A DNA stretch of 29,685 nt from a virus: positions 1-29,685 of the IMG/VR virus record IMGVR_UViG_3300035564_000031; one strand, written 5' to 3'. Numbering within the stretch: the first letter of the stretch is position 1; each line of letters begins with the position of its first letter. Below, piece by piece: positions 14,399-21,108 of the stretch. The translations under genes and the position numbers were made by a program. The notes below the pieces were generated by a model. That model ran no database searches. It saw only the letters and a program-made list of their open reading frames with translations, and was not told the origin of the DNA.

Positions 14399-14637
14399 TC
14401 GCACTCCCCCGCGCATCCGCACGTGCGACAGCGAAGGCGATGGTAGAAATACGCCTTCATCGTCTGCTGACATTCGTCCATCAGCACGGCGCTAACGTCT
14501 TTCGCCCCGTTCACCCGTGGCGCATCCTTGCAGTAGTAACACGCATCGGCCCAATCGATCGCCAGCCGGTAGCCGTCCTCACAGTGGCGCGTGACGAAGG
14601 ACACACCCTCCACGACGTGCGTGATGGTGCGGATCAT
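14395..14637 (-). CDS. Cysteine-rich protein (80 aa)
   Basis: The start ATG 14637 overlaps the upstream stop as ATGA, and the end overlaps the RusA start the same way. The product holds HCEDGYRLA, CYYCKDAP and a closing CRTCGCAGECE, giving at least seven cysteines, probably one or two zinc sites. No catalytic pattern is recognised. Many unassigned phage proteins of this size look like this. Confidence 0.62.
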   Translation of the reverse strand: MIRTITHVVEGVSFVTRHCEDGYRLAIDWADACYYCKDAPRVNGAKDVSAVLMDECQQTMKAYFYHRLRCRTCGCAGECE

Positions 14638-14957
14638 GGGAGCTTGGTCACGGTCAGACGTGTGTTCTCGTCCCATAGTGCCCGAAGTGTTTCCTGTTGG
14701 GCGTTATACAATTCCTCCAACGTTGACCGCTGTTTTCGTTCTTCTGCCAGGTCTTTGCGCATTGCGTTGAATTGATTGCGGATAGAAGTAACCACATCCT
14801 CGCCCCACAGTGTTGTAGGTCCAACGATTTCCCACAAACTATTACCACGCTGGATATAAGCCTCTTTCGTGGTGTTTAGTTCAGCAGTCAGGCGGGCGAC
14901 TTCGGCGCGAAGATGCGCCAATTCCTCGGCCACTCTAATCTCAGAATCTTCGCTCAT
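14634..14957 (-). CDS. Coiled-coil protein of unknown function (107 aa)
   Basis: Two heptad regions, at residues 5-35 (EELAHLRAEVARLTAELNTT) and about 65-100 (MRKDLAEERKQRSTLEELYN), flank a short globular piece with SLWEIVGPTTLWGED. The ribosome site AGGGGGATAAG is strong and both ends overlap neighbours by ATGA. The protein is charged and soluble, with no membrane span. Function unknown. Confidence 0.65.
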   Translation of the reverse strand: MSEDSEIRVAEELAHLRAEVARLTAELNTTKEAYIQRGNSLWEIVGPTTLWGEDVVTSIRNQFNAMRKDLAEERKQRSTLEELYNAQQETLRALWDENTRLTVTKLP

Positions 14958-15160
14958 CTTATCCCCCTATTCGTTACGGGCATGTAGACTTCCACGCATA
15001 TGCGCCGCTTGATGACATAGCAAGCCTCCGGAAGCGCCCACCCTTCCTCGCGGTAGCGTTTCACCGCGCAGTCAACCGCCTCATCCTGGGTCTTTGCCGC
15101 GTAAACTCTCATGGGCTTTTGTAGCGCCCGTTCATGTTGATCGATCAAAATTTGGTCCAT
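14954..15160 (-). CDS. Small unknown protein (68 aa)
   Basis: I choose ATG 15160, six bases after AAGGGAGAG, instead of the longer frame from 15196. The 68-aa product reads MDQILIDQHERALQKPMRVY at its start and then a mixed alpha/beta segment with TQDEAVDCAVKRYREEGWALP and a basic end. It overlaps the next gene by ATGA. It heads a gene group after a 202-bp intergenic region, so it may be the first gene of a sub-operon. Confidence 0.6.
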   Translation of the reverse strand: MDQILIDQHERALQKPMRVYAAKTQDEAVDCAVKRYREEGWALPEACYVIKRRICVEVYMPVTNRGIR

Positions 15161-15362
15161 TTTCTCTCCCTTTGCAATATGCCCTGTAGTGCCCAAAATG
15201 GCACCTTCCTGCGTTTTTGTGTTTACGAGTTCATTCCTCTATGTTTGGCCCTGTTGTCGCGTTTTGCCACGTGTAGACAACGCACCAGGCGAAACGCTAC
15301 ATCCTGTTGTGAACATTGTCACCCAGCGTGAACATTGCTCACCGCCCCCGGTGCGCTGCACG
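15161..15362. promoter_or_regulatory. 202-bp intergenic region with operator-like repeats and a hairpin
   Basis: This is the longest gap in the leftward operon and it holds no convincing gene. On the plus strand GTGAACATTGTCAC (15309-15322) and GTGAACATTGCTCAC (15328-15342) are near-identical, each with GTGA...TCAC symmetry, about 19 bp apart on the same helix face range. GCGTTTTGCC (15259-15268) and GGCGAAACGC (15288-15297) can form a 10-bp hairpin with one G-U-type pair. No clear -10/-35 was found. It may bind a regulator or act in the leader RNA. Confidence 0.5.
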
Positions 15363-15815
15363 CTAACGGGATACCTCGACCTCGGCATCGGGGTTCTCCT
15401 TGCACGCTTCAAGGTACTGCGCCACAAACCGAAGTAATCCTTTGTAAGTACCCCACCCATTCGACGGCTCGAACTTTTCGAAACGCTCAGGGTCCGCCCG
15501 CAATAGCGTCAACCCAAATTCGAGATGCTCAATTAGTTGCTTGGCGCGGGTTATTCCAACTTCTTCGGGATGCCAAATAGGTTTGTAAATTCCGGCCTCT
15601 TGTGCCATAGCACCTAAGTTGTGCGTGATATTGGCCTCATAGCAATATTCACGTTCTGACGAGTTTACGGTATAAGGTTCCCGGCCAGGAAAGCGTTCAT
15701 CCCATTCGGCGCGGGTTATCTCGAAGGTTGATCCATTTTCTCGAATGAATATACGTGGTGGCGAAACAATTTCCACATTCACGCCGGATACACTCAAAAA
15801 AACATCTAGGCTCAT
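15363..15815 (-). CDS. Conserved phage protein with NGWGTY motif, function unknown
   Basis: From ATG 15815 (ATGA overlap) the protein has 150 aa. It has the pattern REYCYEANITHNLGAMAQEAGIY, WHPEE, RAKQLIEHLEFGLTLLRADP, then FEPSNGWGTYKGLLRFVAQY and a closing ACKENPDAEVEVSR. I recognise this as a widespread uncharacterised phage/bacterial family whose signature is THN...M and NGWG.Y. It is soluble, acidic and mostly helical. No catalytic motif stands out. Confidence 0.7.
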   Translation of the reverse strand: MSLDVFLSVSGVNVEIVSPPRIFIRENGSTFEITRAEWDERFPGREPYTVNSSEREYCYEANITHNLGAMAQEAGIYKPIWHPEEVGITRAKQLIEHLEFGLTLLRADPERFEKFEPSNGWGTYKGLLRFVAQYLEACKENPDAEVEVSR

Positions 15816-16159
15816 CTCTCCACCTTGACTTTCACCGGCCAATTGCTGATCGGGTACGGCGCGTCAGCGCTGCCGGTCCGTTGCGTCACGCCGCCTGGGT
15901 CAGCCTGCGCGGGTTGTTGCTTCCCGTTGCCGCCCCAAAAGTCGGGGGACACGTCGCCGGTGGGGGGGTGCACTTCGGACTGGTGGTACTTTGCATCCAA
16001 CTCGGCAGCGTGCCTTTCGCGGTAGTCAGCGCCATGCCAGTTCTTCGAGGTCTGGTAGCAGAACTGCGTCACGTCCTGCCCGTCGCCCTGGCCGTAGTCC
16101 TCTCCGGGTTCGGTCGAGGTGCGGTCGTATCGGTGAGAGAGTATGCCGTAGTGTTTCAT
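15812..16159 (-). CDS. Hydrophilic unknown protein (115 aa)
   Basis: The start ATG 16159 follows AGAAGGAGAACTC and overlaps the upstream stop as ATGA. The product is rich in Gly, Gln, Asp, His and Pro (GEDYGQGDGQDVTQFCYQTS; HQSEVHPPTGDVSPDFWGGNG) and likely largely unstructured in its second half, with a basic/hydrophobic end NWPVKVKVER. No domain was recognised. Confidence 0.6.
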   Translation of the reverse strand: MKHYGILSHRYDRTSTEPGEDYGQGDGQDVTQFCYQTSKNWHGADYRERHAAELDAKYHQSEVHPPTGDVSPDFWGGNGKQQPAQADPGGVTQRTGSADAPYPISNWPVKVKVER

Positions 16160-16380
16160 GAGTTCTCCTTCTCTGGATACTTCTCGCCGCAAAATGGGCA
16201 GTAATTGGCGATGATGTGTACCGGATCACGCGCTGTGCCTTTTGGCGCGTAAATATCACGCGGAGCAAGAATAATCACCTTAGAAATATCGCCCTTTCGC
16301 CAAGGCATAGTGGCGCTGATCGTATGATTGGGATATTCCTTGTGAAGAACTTCATTGGTTTGTTTCAGGCAATCGCACAT
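16156..16380 (-). CDS. Small zinc-ribbon protein (74 aa)
   Basis: ATG 16380 with AAAGGGGTTGAA is the likely start. MCDCLKQTNEVLHKEYPN supplies CxC near the start, and ANYCPFCGEKYPEKE supplies CPxCGxxY near the end, the usual split zinc site of small phage proteins. A middle strand region (KVIILAPRDIYAPKG) lies between. The longer frame from 16455 would overlap the preceding gene. Function unknown. Confidence 0.65.
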   Translation of the reverse strand: MCDCLKQTNEVLHKEYPNHTISATMPWRKGDISKVIILAPRDIYAPKGTARDPVHIIANYCPFCGEKYPEKENS

Positions 16381-16402
16381 TTCAACCCCTTTCGTGTCAT
16401 AT

Positions 16403-17002
16403 TTATGACAAAGGCTTTGTATATTGCGGAATATGTAAACTGGCACGATCCCCAACTTCGGTGGGGGATAAGTAACTAAAATCCTGATGAAGACAATCGC
16501 TTAATAAATCCATCCCCTTTTCGTTCAATTCCAGGCTGCCCCGTTGGTTGGGTTTGCCGTACTTCCAGCGCACAAACCAGGCTATCAAAGTCTCATAGTC
16601 CTGTTGGTAACTAAACATCTTCCCCGCCGCCTTCGATCCAACCCACTCGGAATACACCGTTGACTTGTTATCTCGCATGATCCCAGTGGCATAGGTAAAC
16701 AGGTCGGTAAAATCAATCGGCAAGTCATGGAGGATGTGTTTATCTTGCGGCGAGGCGATACACTGGATTTCTATCCAGGTAGGATCAAAGGCCGGTGCCA
16801 CATCAGCGTCAGACGGATGCAGTATCGGCGCTGCAACTGGCGGGGGGCTTGCCAACTTCCACATCAGTGCGAGCCAGTACAGGCTGTGAAATACCCACGT
16901 GATGACGGCGAACCACACGCCCCAAACGATGCCGTTGTCCAGGTGGGTGGTCGTGATCCAGCCCAAGGCCGTACCCAGCAGGAAGGCGGGAATTGCCCAC
17001 AT
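16403..17002 (-). CDS. Membrane protein with soluble C-terminal domain (199 aa)
   Basis: Two N-terminal spans (AIPAFLLGTALGWITT and WGVWFAVITWVFHSLYWLALMW, residues 3-50) precede a soluble domain of about 140 residues with DFTDLFTYATGIMRDNK, SEWVGSKAAGKMFSYQQDYETLIAWFVRWKYG and NEKGMDLLSDCL. The last part looks like a small helix-turn-helix-like unit, but this is weak. The ribosome site is GGTGGCC. It may place a DNA- or protein-binding domain at the membrane. No family was recognised. Confidence 0.62.
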   Translation of the reverse strand: MWAIPAFLLGTALGWITTTHLDNGIVWGVWFAVITWVFHSLYWLALMWKLASPPPVAAPILHPSDADVAPAFDPTWIEIQCIASPQDKHILHDLPIDFTDLFTYATGIMRDNKSTVYSEWVGSKAAGKMFSYQQDYETLIAWFVRWKYGKPNQRGSLELNEKGMDLLSDCLHQDFSYLSPTEVGDRASLHIPQYTKPLS

Positions 17003-17047
17003 GATTGGCCACCAAAAAGCCTCGTTGACAGGGTGTCTATTCAGAAT

Positions 17048-17161
17048 TCACCTCGCCGTCACAATCGCCAGGCCCATGCCTACACATGCCCCGCAAAGCG
17101 CTATCAGCGCGACGGCCATGAACACCTGCAGTCTGATCTGCGCACCGTTCCAGCGTCTCAT
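17048..17161 (-). CDS. Single-span membrane protein (37 aa)
   Basis: The frame from ATG 17161, overlapping the upstream TGA as ATGA, encodes 37 aa: a basic start (MRRWNGAQIRLQ) and one hydrophobic span (VFMAVALIALCGACVGMGLAI) ending in TAR. The coupling and the clean N-in topology support it despite its length. Function unknown. Confidence 0.55.
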   Translation of the reverse strand: MRRWNGAQIRLQVFMAVALIALCGACVGMGLAIVTAR

Positions 17162-17334
17162 CGTTCCCTCGCTTCTTGCGCCCGGTCATCCTCGTAATCG
17201 TTGTAATCCCGGCATATCAGGAATAAGCCCATGCACATCAGGATCAGGAAGCCGGAACCGATATAGACGTACCACGGCATGTACAGCACGGGCCGCAAGG
17301 CCAGCGCGATAAGAAGCATCAGGTAGTCAATCAT
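17158..17334 (-). CDS. Two-span membrane protein (58 aa)
   Basis: ATG 17334 lies behind a strong ribosome site (GGGAGGTAACAC). The 58-aa product has a first span (YLMLLIALALRPVLY), a short loop PWY, a second span (IGSGFLILMCMGLFLI) and an acidic/basic cytoplasmic tail (RDYNDYEDDRAQEARER). It overlaps the previous gene by 8 bp and the next by ATGA. Together with 17048-17161 and 16403-17002 it forms a second run of membrane genes. Function unknown. Confidence 0.62.
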   Translation of the reverse strand: MIDYLMLLIALALRPVLYMPWYVYIGSGFLILMCMGLFLICRDYNDYEDDRAQEARER

Positions 17335-17524
17335 GTGTTACCTCCCTCTCGAACTTGTGTCCCGGCACGTGCGCAATATGCAGCACATGATCCCGCGTGT
17401 CATGCTGGACGAAGGCGAACGACGCCGCCTGAATTTTGTGATACCGTTGCGGGTCGTCCATCGGAAGGCGCTGTGCATCGGCAAGCGCGTCGCGTAGTTC
17501 ACGGCATGTGTCACAATTTTGCAT
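17327..17524 (-). CDS. Small unknown protein (65 aa)
   Basis: ATG 17524 with GGGAGGTGATC is preferred over the ATG two codons earlier. The product begins MQNCDTCRELRDALADAQRL (CxxC plus a helix), continues DDPQRYHKIQAASFAFVQHD and ends with histidine-rich DHVLHIAHVPGHKFE. A zinc site is possible from C4, C7 and the histidines. No family was recognised. Confidence 0.6.
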   Translation of the reverse strand: MQNCDTCRELRDALADAQRLPMDDPQRYHKIQAASFAFVQHDTRDHVLHIAHVPGHKFEREVTHD

Positions 17525-17539
17525 GATCACCTCCCTGCC

Positions 17540-17562
17540 CTTCGCGGGCTGGCTGCGCGGTC
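17540..17562. repeat. 23-bp direct repeat, downstream copy
   Basis: CTTCGCGGGCTGGCTGCGCG plus GTC on the plus strand, identical to 18477-18499. This copy lies across the stop of the Toprim gene and the leader of the next gene. Confidence 0.9.
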
Positions 17563-18466
17563 ACTTCGCCGCCTTGCGATTGCGGTAGTCACGCGCCATT
17601 TGTTCGATTTCGTCACGCATTATGCGTTCACGCTCCACGGCCTGATCCCATAAATCATCATCACGGTATCTGGCTACCGCATCCCGCACAATATCCGCCA
17701 ATTGGCGCGGCTCGATTGCATCCAGTTCCCAGGATGAATCACCAAACTTTTTTTGATACGCCTCGAAACGGGAGTCACTTTCTTTTGCGGGATTTTCCGG
17801 CGGGTTCAATATCTCGATCTGATCGAAGTTCAACGCCAATCTATCTACTTCAACATCGTTGAAATCGGTGCGTTCTGCGAATAAGTTCAGTCGGTCAAGG
17901 ACATCCCGCGTCATATCAATCCCGCTTGGGTCGTGATCGCCCAAGTAAAGAACAACGGCCTGTTTCCCGTTATTCAAAACTTCTTGTAGGTCTTGGCCGA
18001 TTTCGTAAAGGGACGAACTACTGGAATAGCCCTTGTTGGCAATGAACGGAATATCAAGTTCGGCGCATACAGGGATCAAGACCCCTTCCAGGGCTTGCTT
18101 TTCAACCATCGCCATAACAAAATAATCTTGATCTTCCCATTTGTCGATGCGGAAAGATCGCGCTGCCGATCGCAAAATACTTGCGGGGTCCGTCCAATGC
18201 GAAGGCGTGACGCGAACGCGCCCACGATCGTTAATCATCTTCCAGTCCACCAATCCCGCCAATCGCGCATCGCTGACGAGGCCGCCAATTCTCTTGTAAG
18301 ACTGCACGGTGTTTTCGACGTGCCCACGGGCGACAAGCTGGTAATAGAGCTGGCGCAAGGAAAGGTCATACCCCTGGGCGGCATACTCGTCCAGGATGCC
18401 GTTGACCGTATCAATCAGCGTCAATCCTGCTACACCAAACTTTTTATCAACGAATAGTTGTTTCAC
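17561..18466 (-). CDS. Toprim protein resembling topoisomerase VI A / Spo11
   Basis: The 301-aa protein starts at GTG 18466 (AAGGAGGTAAGAG upstream; GTGA overlap). Its N-terminal part has a winged-helix-like segment YDLSLRQLYYQLVARG (residues 33-48), with Y41/Y42 where TopoVI-A/Spo11 proteins carry the catalytic tyrosine, then GGLVSDARLAGLVDW. The C-terminal part has a Toprim-like core: VEKQALEGVL with E122, NKGYSSSSSLYEIG, and VLYLGDHDPSG with D177 and D179. In this family the Toprim binds metal for DNA cleavage. It lies after the helicase loader genes and is flanked by 23-bp direct repeats. It may nick, relax or recombine phage DNA; OLD-like nuclease is the alternative. Confidence 0.7.
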   Translation of the reverse strand: MKQLFVDKKFGVAGLTLIDTVNGILDEYAAQGYDLSLRQLYYQLVARGHVENTVQSYKRIGGLVSDARLAGLVDWKMINDRGRVRVTPSHWTDPASILRSAARSFRIDKWEDQDYFVMAMVEKQALEGVLIPVCAELDIPFIANKGYSSSSSLYEIGQDLQEVLNNGKQAVVLYLGDHDPSGIDMTRDVLDRLNLFAERTDFNDVEVDRLALNFDQIEILNPPENPAKESDSRFEAYQKKFGDSSWELDAIEPRQLADIVRDAVARYRDDDLWDQAVERERIMRDEIEQMARDYRNRKAAK

Positions 18467-18732
18467 CTCTTACCTCCTTCGCGGGCTGGCTGCGCGGTCG
18501 CACGGGCGACTAGCTCATCGATTACCACGTCCACTTCATCGATGTAGTAATCGTCGAAGTTGTGACCGTCAACCCAAGTCAGTTGCATATTCTGCCAGTA
18601 CGATTCTTGCAACTTTACGATAGCTTCCTCACGTCCATCTGACCCGCGCAGAACTTGCAATAACCCTTGTAGCTCATTGGTGGTCATGCGCTTATATGGC
18701 GAGTAGTCAAAATTGCGTTTGAAGCTGATCAT
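18463..18732 (-). CDS. Small acidic unknown protein (89 aa)
   Basis: I take ATG 18732, 1 nt after the stop of the loader gene; the longer frame from 18972 would lie deep inside that gene and reads as Arg-rich shadow sequence. The product starts MISFKRNFDYSPYKRMTTNE, has a helix LQGLLQVLRGSDGREEAIVK and an acidic segment FDDYYIDEVDVVIDELVA, and ends with the segment encoded by the upstream 23-bp repeat (ATAQPAREGGKR). Function unknown. Confidence 0.62.
   Translation of the reverse strand: MISFKRNFDYSPYKRMTTNELQGLLQVLRGSDGREEAIVKLQESYWQNMQLTWVDGHNFDDYYIDEVDVVIDELVARATAQPAREGGKR
18477..18499. repeat. 23-bp direct repeat, upstream copy
   Basis: Identical to 17540-17562. Here it encodes the last residues (TAQPARE) of the 89-aa protein and abuts the ribosome site of the Toprim gene. 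The two copies bracket that gene exactly. Confidence 0.9.
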
Positions 18733-18733
18733 C

Positions 18734-19558
18734 TTAGTAGTCCTGTCCTGTTTGGATAATCGGCCGGTTGCTCTCGCCCGTGATATGCACCACCGCAAAG
18801 CGCCCGTCCTGCATCCTGTCACCCAGCGCCCCGCCGATCTTCGACGGACTTTGGTTCGATGCAAATAGCGTGATCGTGCGCTGCCGTATCGCCTGCTGAT
18901 ACCTGGCGTTGAATATCTCGAACTGCTTCTCCTTCGCCCAGGGCGTTTGGTTGATGCGGTCCACTTCGTCAATCGCTAGGAACGAAATGTCCTTCCAACG
19001 TTCGAGCCGTCGCTCAGCCTCGTGATCGGGCTGATCCTTGTCGTAACTTCCGCGCAAGTCGTTCAGTATGTCGGTCATCTCCACGAAAGCGGCCAGGCGT
19101 CCATCGCGCAACTTCTCAGCTACTGCGATGCGCAAGATAAGCGACTTCGCAACGCCATAGTCACCCCACAGAACCACCCAGCCATAACCGTTGCGGATTA
19201 CCTCACGGACTGCGTTTACACCTTCAGCGACGTTTCCCAATATCTGCACCTTCGACCAGTTGAGCGAGCGAATCTCACTTTCGTCCAGGCCCATGCCTTT
19301 TGCGTATGCCTTCGCGTGATCGATGTTCGGGCAAAGTTTCGTTTTACCGAAGTCGGGATCGTTGATGTCGCCGTTGTCCTGGATGCGAACGTGCCCGGAC
19401 CCCCCGCATACCGGACAATCGGGATGACAAATCCCGTGATACGAGCGAGCCGCAATGGTGCGCCTAAGCGCCTCGGCTTCTTCGTCGGTGATACTGGTGT
19501 ACCGCCCGCCCATTTTGGCTTTCAAGTCTAAGACAAGTCCTTTGAGTGTGTCCATCAT
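18734..19558 (-). CDS. DnaC/IstB-like helicase loader ATPase
   Basis: A 274-aa AAA+ protein. Walker A is WGDYGVAKSL (about residues 131-140; GxxGxxKS form), Walker B FLAIDE (193-198) and sensor 1 LFASN (231-235). An N-terminal zinc segment has C44, C48, C51 and C76 in CHPDCPVCGGSGH and KLCPN, as in many phage DnaC-like loaders. Such proteins place the host or phage replicative helicase on DNA. The start ATG 19558 overlaps the initiator gene stop by ATGA, and the initiator-plus-loader pair is a standard phage replication module. The alanine in Walker A, where threonine or serine-glycine is usual, is a minor variation. Confidence 0.87.
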   Translation of the reverse strand: MMDTLKGLVLDLKAKMGGRYTSITDEEAEALRRTIAARSYHGICHPDCPVCGGSGHVRIQDNGDINDPDFGKTKLCPNIDHAKAYAKGMGLDESEIRSLNWSKVQILGNVAEGVNAVREVIRNGYGWVVLWGDYGVAKSLILRIAVAEKLRDGRLAAFVEMTDILNDLRGSYDKDQPDHEAERRLERWKDISFLAIDEVDRINQTPWAKEKQFEIFNARYQQAIRQRTITLFASNQSPSKIGGALGDRMQDGRFAVVHITGESNRPIIQTGQDY

Positions 19559-20349
19559 TCCTCCATGTGGGGAGCGGCATAAAAGGCTTTTTGTTTTGCG
19601 GCCTTTTCTTCTGGTGTCATTTCGCGCAAAGGTTCGCTTCCGTTTGAGTTATTTCCATTCTTGCCAGGCTTCGGTATCTGTCCGACAATCGCCCAATCAA
19701 GCCAAAATGAGCGGGTATCGCCTGGATAGCGATTCTTCTGTTCCTCAAAGAATGGCCGTAAATAAGTTACCAATTCGTTATCGTCACAGCCCTTCGACAC
19801 TTTCAGTTTTGCGAGGCGGTCTAAAACTGAATCAATGTCACCGCTTGGAATTGTTGCGTATCGGGTGACTGCACAATATATGCGCTCTTCTTGTGATGGG
19901 GGAATGTAACCCGATGAAGGCGATTGCGCAGCGACTATGCTCTGTTCTGACTCTGTATTCTGTACTCTGTTAATCTGTGTCACACTTCGTGACTGTTGCG
20001 TGACATTACCGTAATATTGTTGTGATTGTTTCCGTACGCGTTCTTGTGATTTTCTCTCACGATCTGAGACGGCAGCCTGGCGCTCCATGAACTTTGGAAT
20101 GAACCACCCTGTTTCTTCTGGTATGACAATGCCGGTTGGTTGTATTTGGTTCATGTCCTTTGTCAACTCCTCAACGCTCAATCTAAGCATCCAGGCAAGT
20201 TGTTCTGTTGGTGGTAGATGACCGTCGTTCCCCAGGCGTTTGGCGCATAAAAAAAGCTCAATGATGCGCCTCCATATGCGATCCGGTAGCGTTGCCATCT
20301 TGGGGTCATCAAGAACCTCGATGTATAACTTCATCCAGTAATCAGCCAC
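19555..20349 (-). CDS. DnaD-like replication initiator / replisome organiser
   Basis: The 264-aa protein starts at GTG 20349 (GGGGGTAACC). Its first 90 residues follow the phage replisome organiser N-terminal pattern: WMKLYIEVLDDPKMATLPDRIWRRIIELFLCAKRLG, HLPPTEQLAWMLRLSVEEL, and GWFIPKFMERQ. A Ser/Gln-rich linker follows (residues 100-150), then a C-terminal helical part ending in basic/acidic tails. It is a winged-helix origin-binding protein that would recruit the loader encoded downstream. No iteron array was seen in the gene, so the origin remains unplaced. Confidence 0.8.
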   Translation of the reverse strand: MADYWMKLYIEVLDDPKMATLPDRIWRRIIELFLCAKRLGNDGHLPPTEQLAWMLRLSVEELTKDMNQIQPTGIVIPEETGWFIPKFMERQAAVSDRERKSQERVRKQSQQYYGNVTQQSRSVTQINRVQNTESEQSIVAAQSPSSGYIPPSQEERIYCAVTRYATIPSGDIDSVLDRLAKLKVSKGCDDNELVTYLRPFFEEQKNRYPGDTRSFWLDWAIVGQIPKPGKNGNNSNGSEPLREMTPEEKAAKQKAFYAAPHMEE

Positions 20350-20358
20350 GGTTACCCC

Positions 20359-20541
20359 CTACGGCTTTTCAATGATCGGCGTTTGGAGCCTTTGTAATTC
20401 CTCTTGGGTAACGAATGGCCTGCTGCTCATGGGCAGGTAGACAACATTCACCTTGCCGGCCTGCACCCACCTGGTAACTGTCACGGGAGTTACCCCCAAT
20501 ATGTCCGCCACTTCTCGCTGCGTGTAAAGTTTCTTTTCCAT
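20359..20541 (-). CDS. MerR/excisionase-type HTH protein
   Basis: The 60-aa protein is a single HTH_17-type domain: LYTQREVADILGVTPVTVTRWVQAGKV (residues 5-31), a strand with RPFVTQEEL and a short C-terminal helix. Such proteins act as excisionases (Xis) or small regulators. No integrase is visible, so a regulatory or replication role is equally likely. The start ATG 20541 has no Shine-Dalgarno site; instead a strong promoter places the transcript start at or next to the start codon. Confidence 0.8.
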   Translation of the reverse strand: MEKKLYTQREVADILGVTPVTVTRWVQAGKVNVVYLPMSSRPFVTQEELQRLQTPIIEKP

Positions 20542-20576
20542 GATTATATTTTATAACGTATGTTAGGAATTGTCAA
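20542..20576 (-). promoter_or_regulatory. Strong leftward sigma70-type promoter, apparently leaderless
   Basis: On the minus strand TTGACA at 20571-20576, a 17-bp spacer, and TAAAAT at 20548-20553 (TATAATC follows). The predicted start is within 1-2 bases of ATG 20541. The -35 box lies inside the end of the nuclease gene. This would start a second transcript for replication and later genes. Confidence 0.7.
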
Positions 20577-21108
20577 GCGCTAAAAGTTCAAAAGTAGCGA
20601 ATTTGACATATTCTTGTGGCACCAAAATATTCACGGTGCTTTTAATGTTGTCTGTTTCGACGAAGCTAATATTTGTACCCTTTCTAAATTTCCCGGTATA
20701 ACGCTGCATCCCTTTTCTGAGTTCATCCAAGGCAATAACAAAAACTTTACTAATGTCTGGATTATAAAAGATCAAATATTTGGCTGGCGTTCTTGCCGAC
20801 CACCCCAAAGTAACACAATGATCCGGCGTTGTGGTGTGGTTTATTCTCAAAACCTCAAACAATATATTTCCAGTCTTACCGATCCATCGATCACTTTTTA
20901 TTTCAGCCAAAATTACAAGACCGTCGGCGGTTTTAATCATGCAGTCTACATCTGCTTCCTGCATAATTTTTAGAAGGCTTAGATCGTCAACTCCTATAAC
21001 ATCGGGGCGCTTTCTCAAAAAACAAAGTACAACTTCCTGAGCCTCTAGCCCCGCCTTCATGTAGTCACCCGAATAACTGCGTTGTTTTTCAGATCCCGTT
21101 ATGATCAT
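20563..21108 (-). CDS. PD-(D/E)XK nuclease-like protein
   Basis: A 181-aa protein with the restriction-fold core: helix with E22/E24 (KAGLEAQEVVLCFLRKRP), then EADVDCMIKTADGLVILAEIKSDRW, giving D55, E69 and K71 (D...ExK). Further strands include KYLIFYNPDISKVFVIALDEL. This is a metal-dependent DNA nuclease fold. Its ATG overlaps the methyltransferase stop as TAATG, so the two are co-translated. It could be the endonuclease of a phage-borne restriction-modification pair, or a recombination or packaging nuclease. Catalytic-residue assignment is by eye. Confidence 0.7.
   Translation of the reverse strand: MIITGSEKQRSYSGDYMKAGLEAQEVVLCFLRKRPDVIGVDDLSLLKIMQEADVDCMIKTADGLVILAEIKSDRWIGKTGNILFEVLRINHTTTPDHCVTLGWSARTPAKYLIFYNPDISKVFVIALDELRKGMQRYTGKFRKGTNISFVETDNIKSTVNILVPQEYVKFATFELLALDNS

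Noticed and set aside
18733-18972. N-terminal extension of the 89-aa protein
   Set aside because: The extension is Arg/Ser-rich and lies inside the helicase loader gene in another frame. The start at 18732 fits the loader stop.
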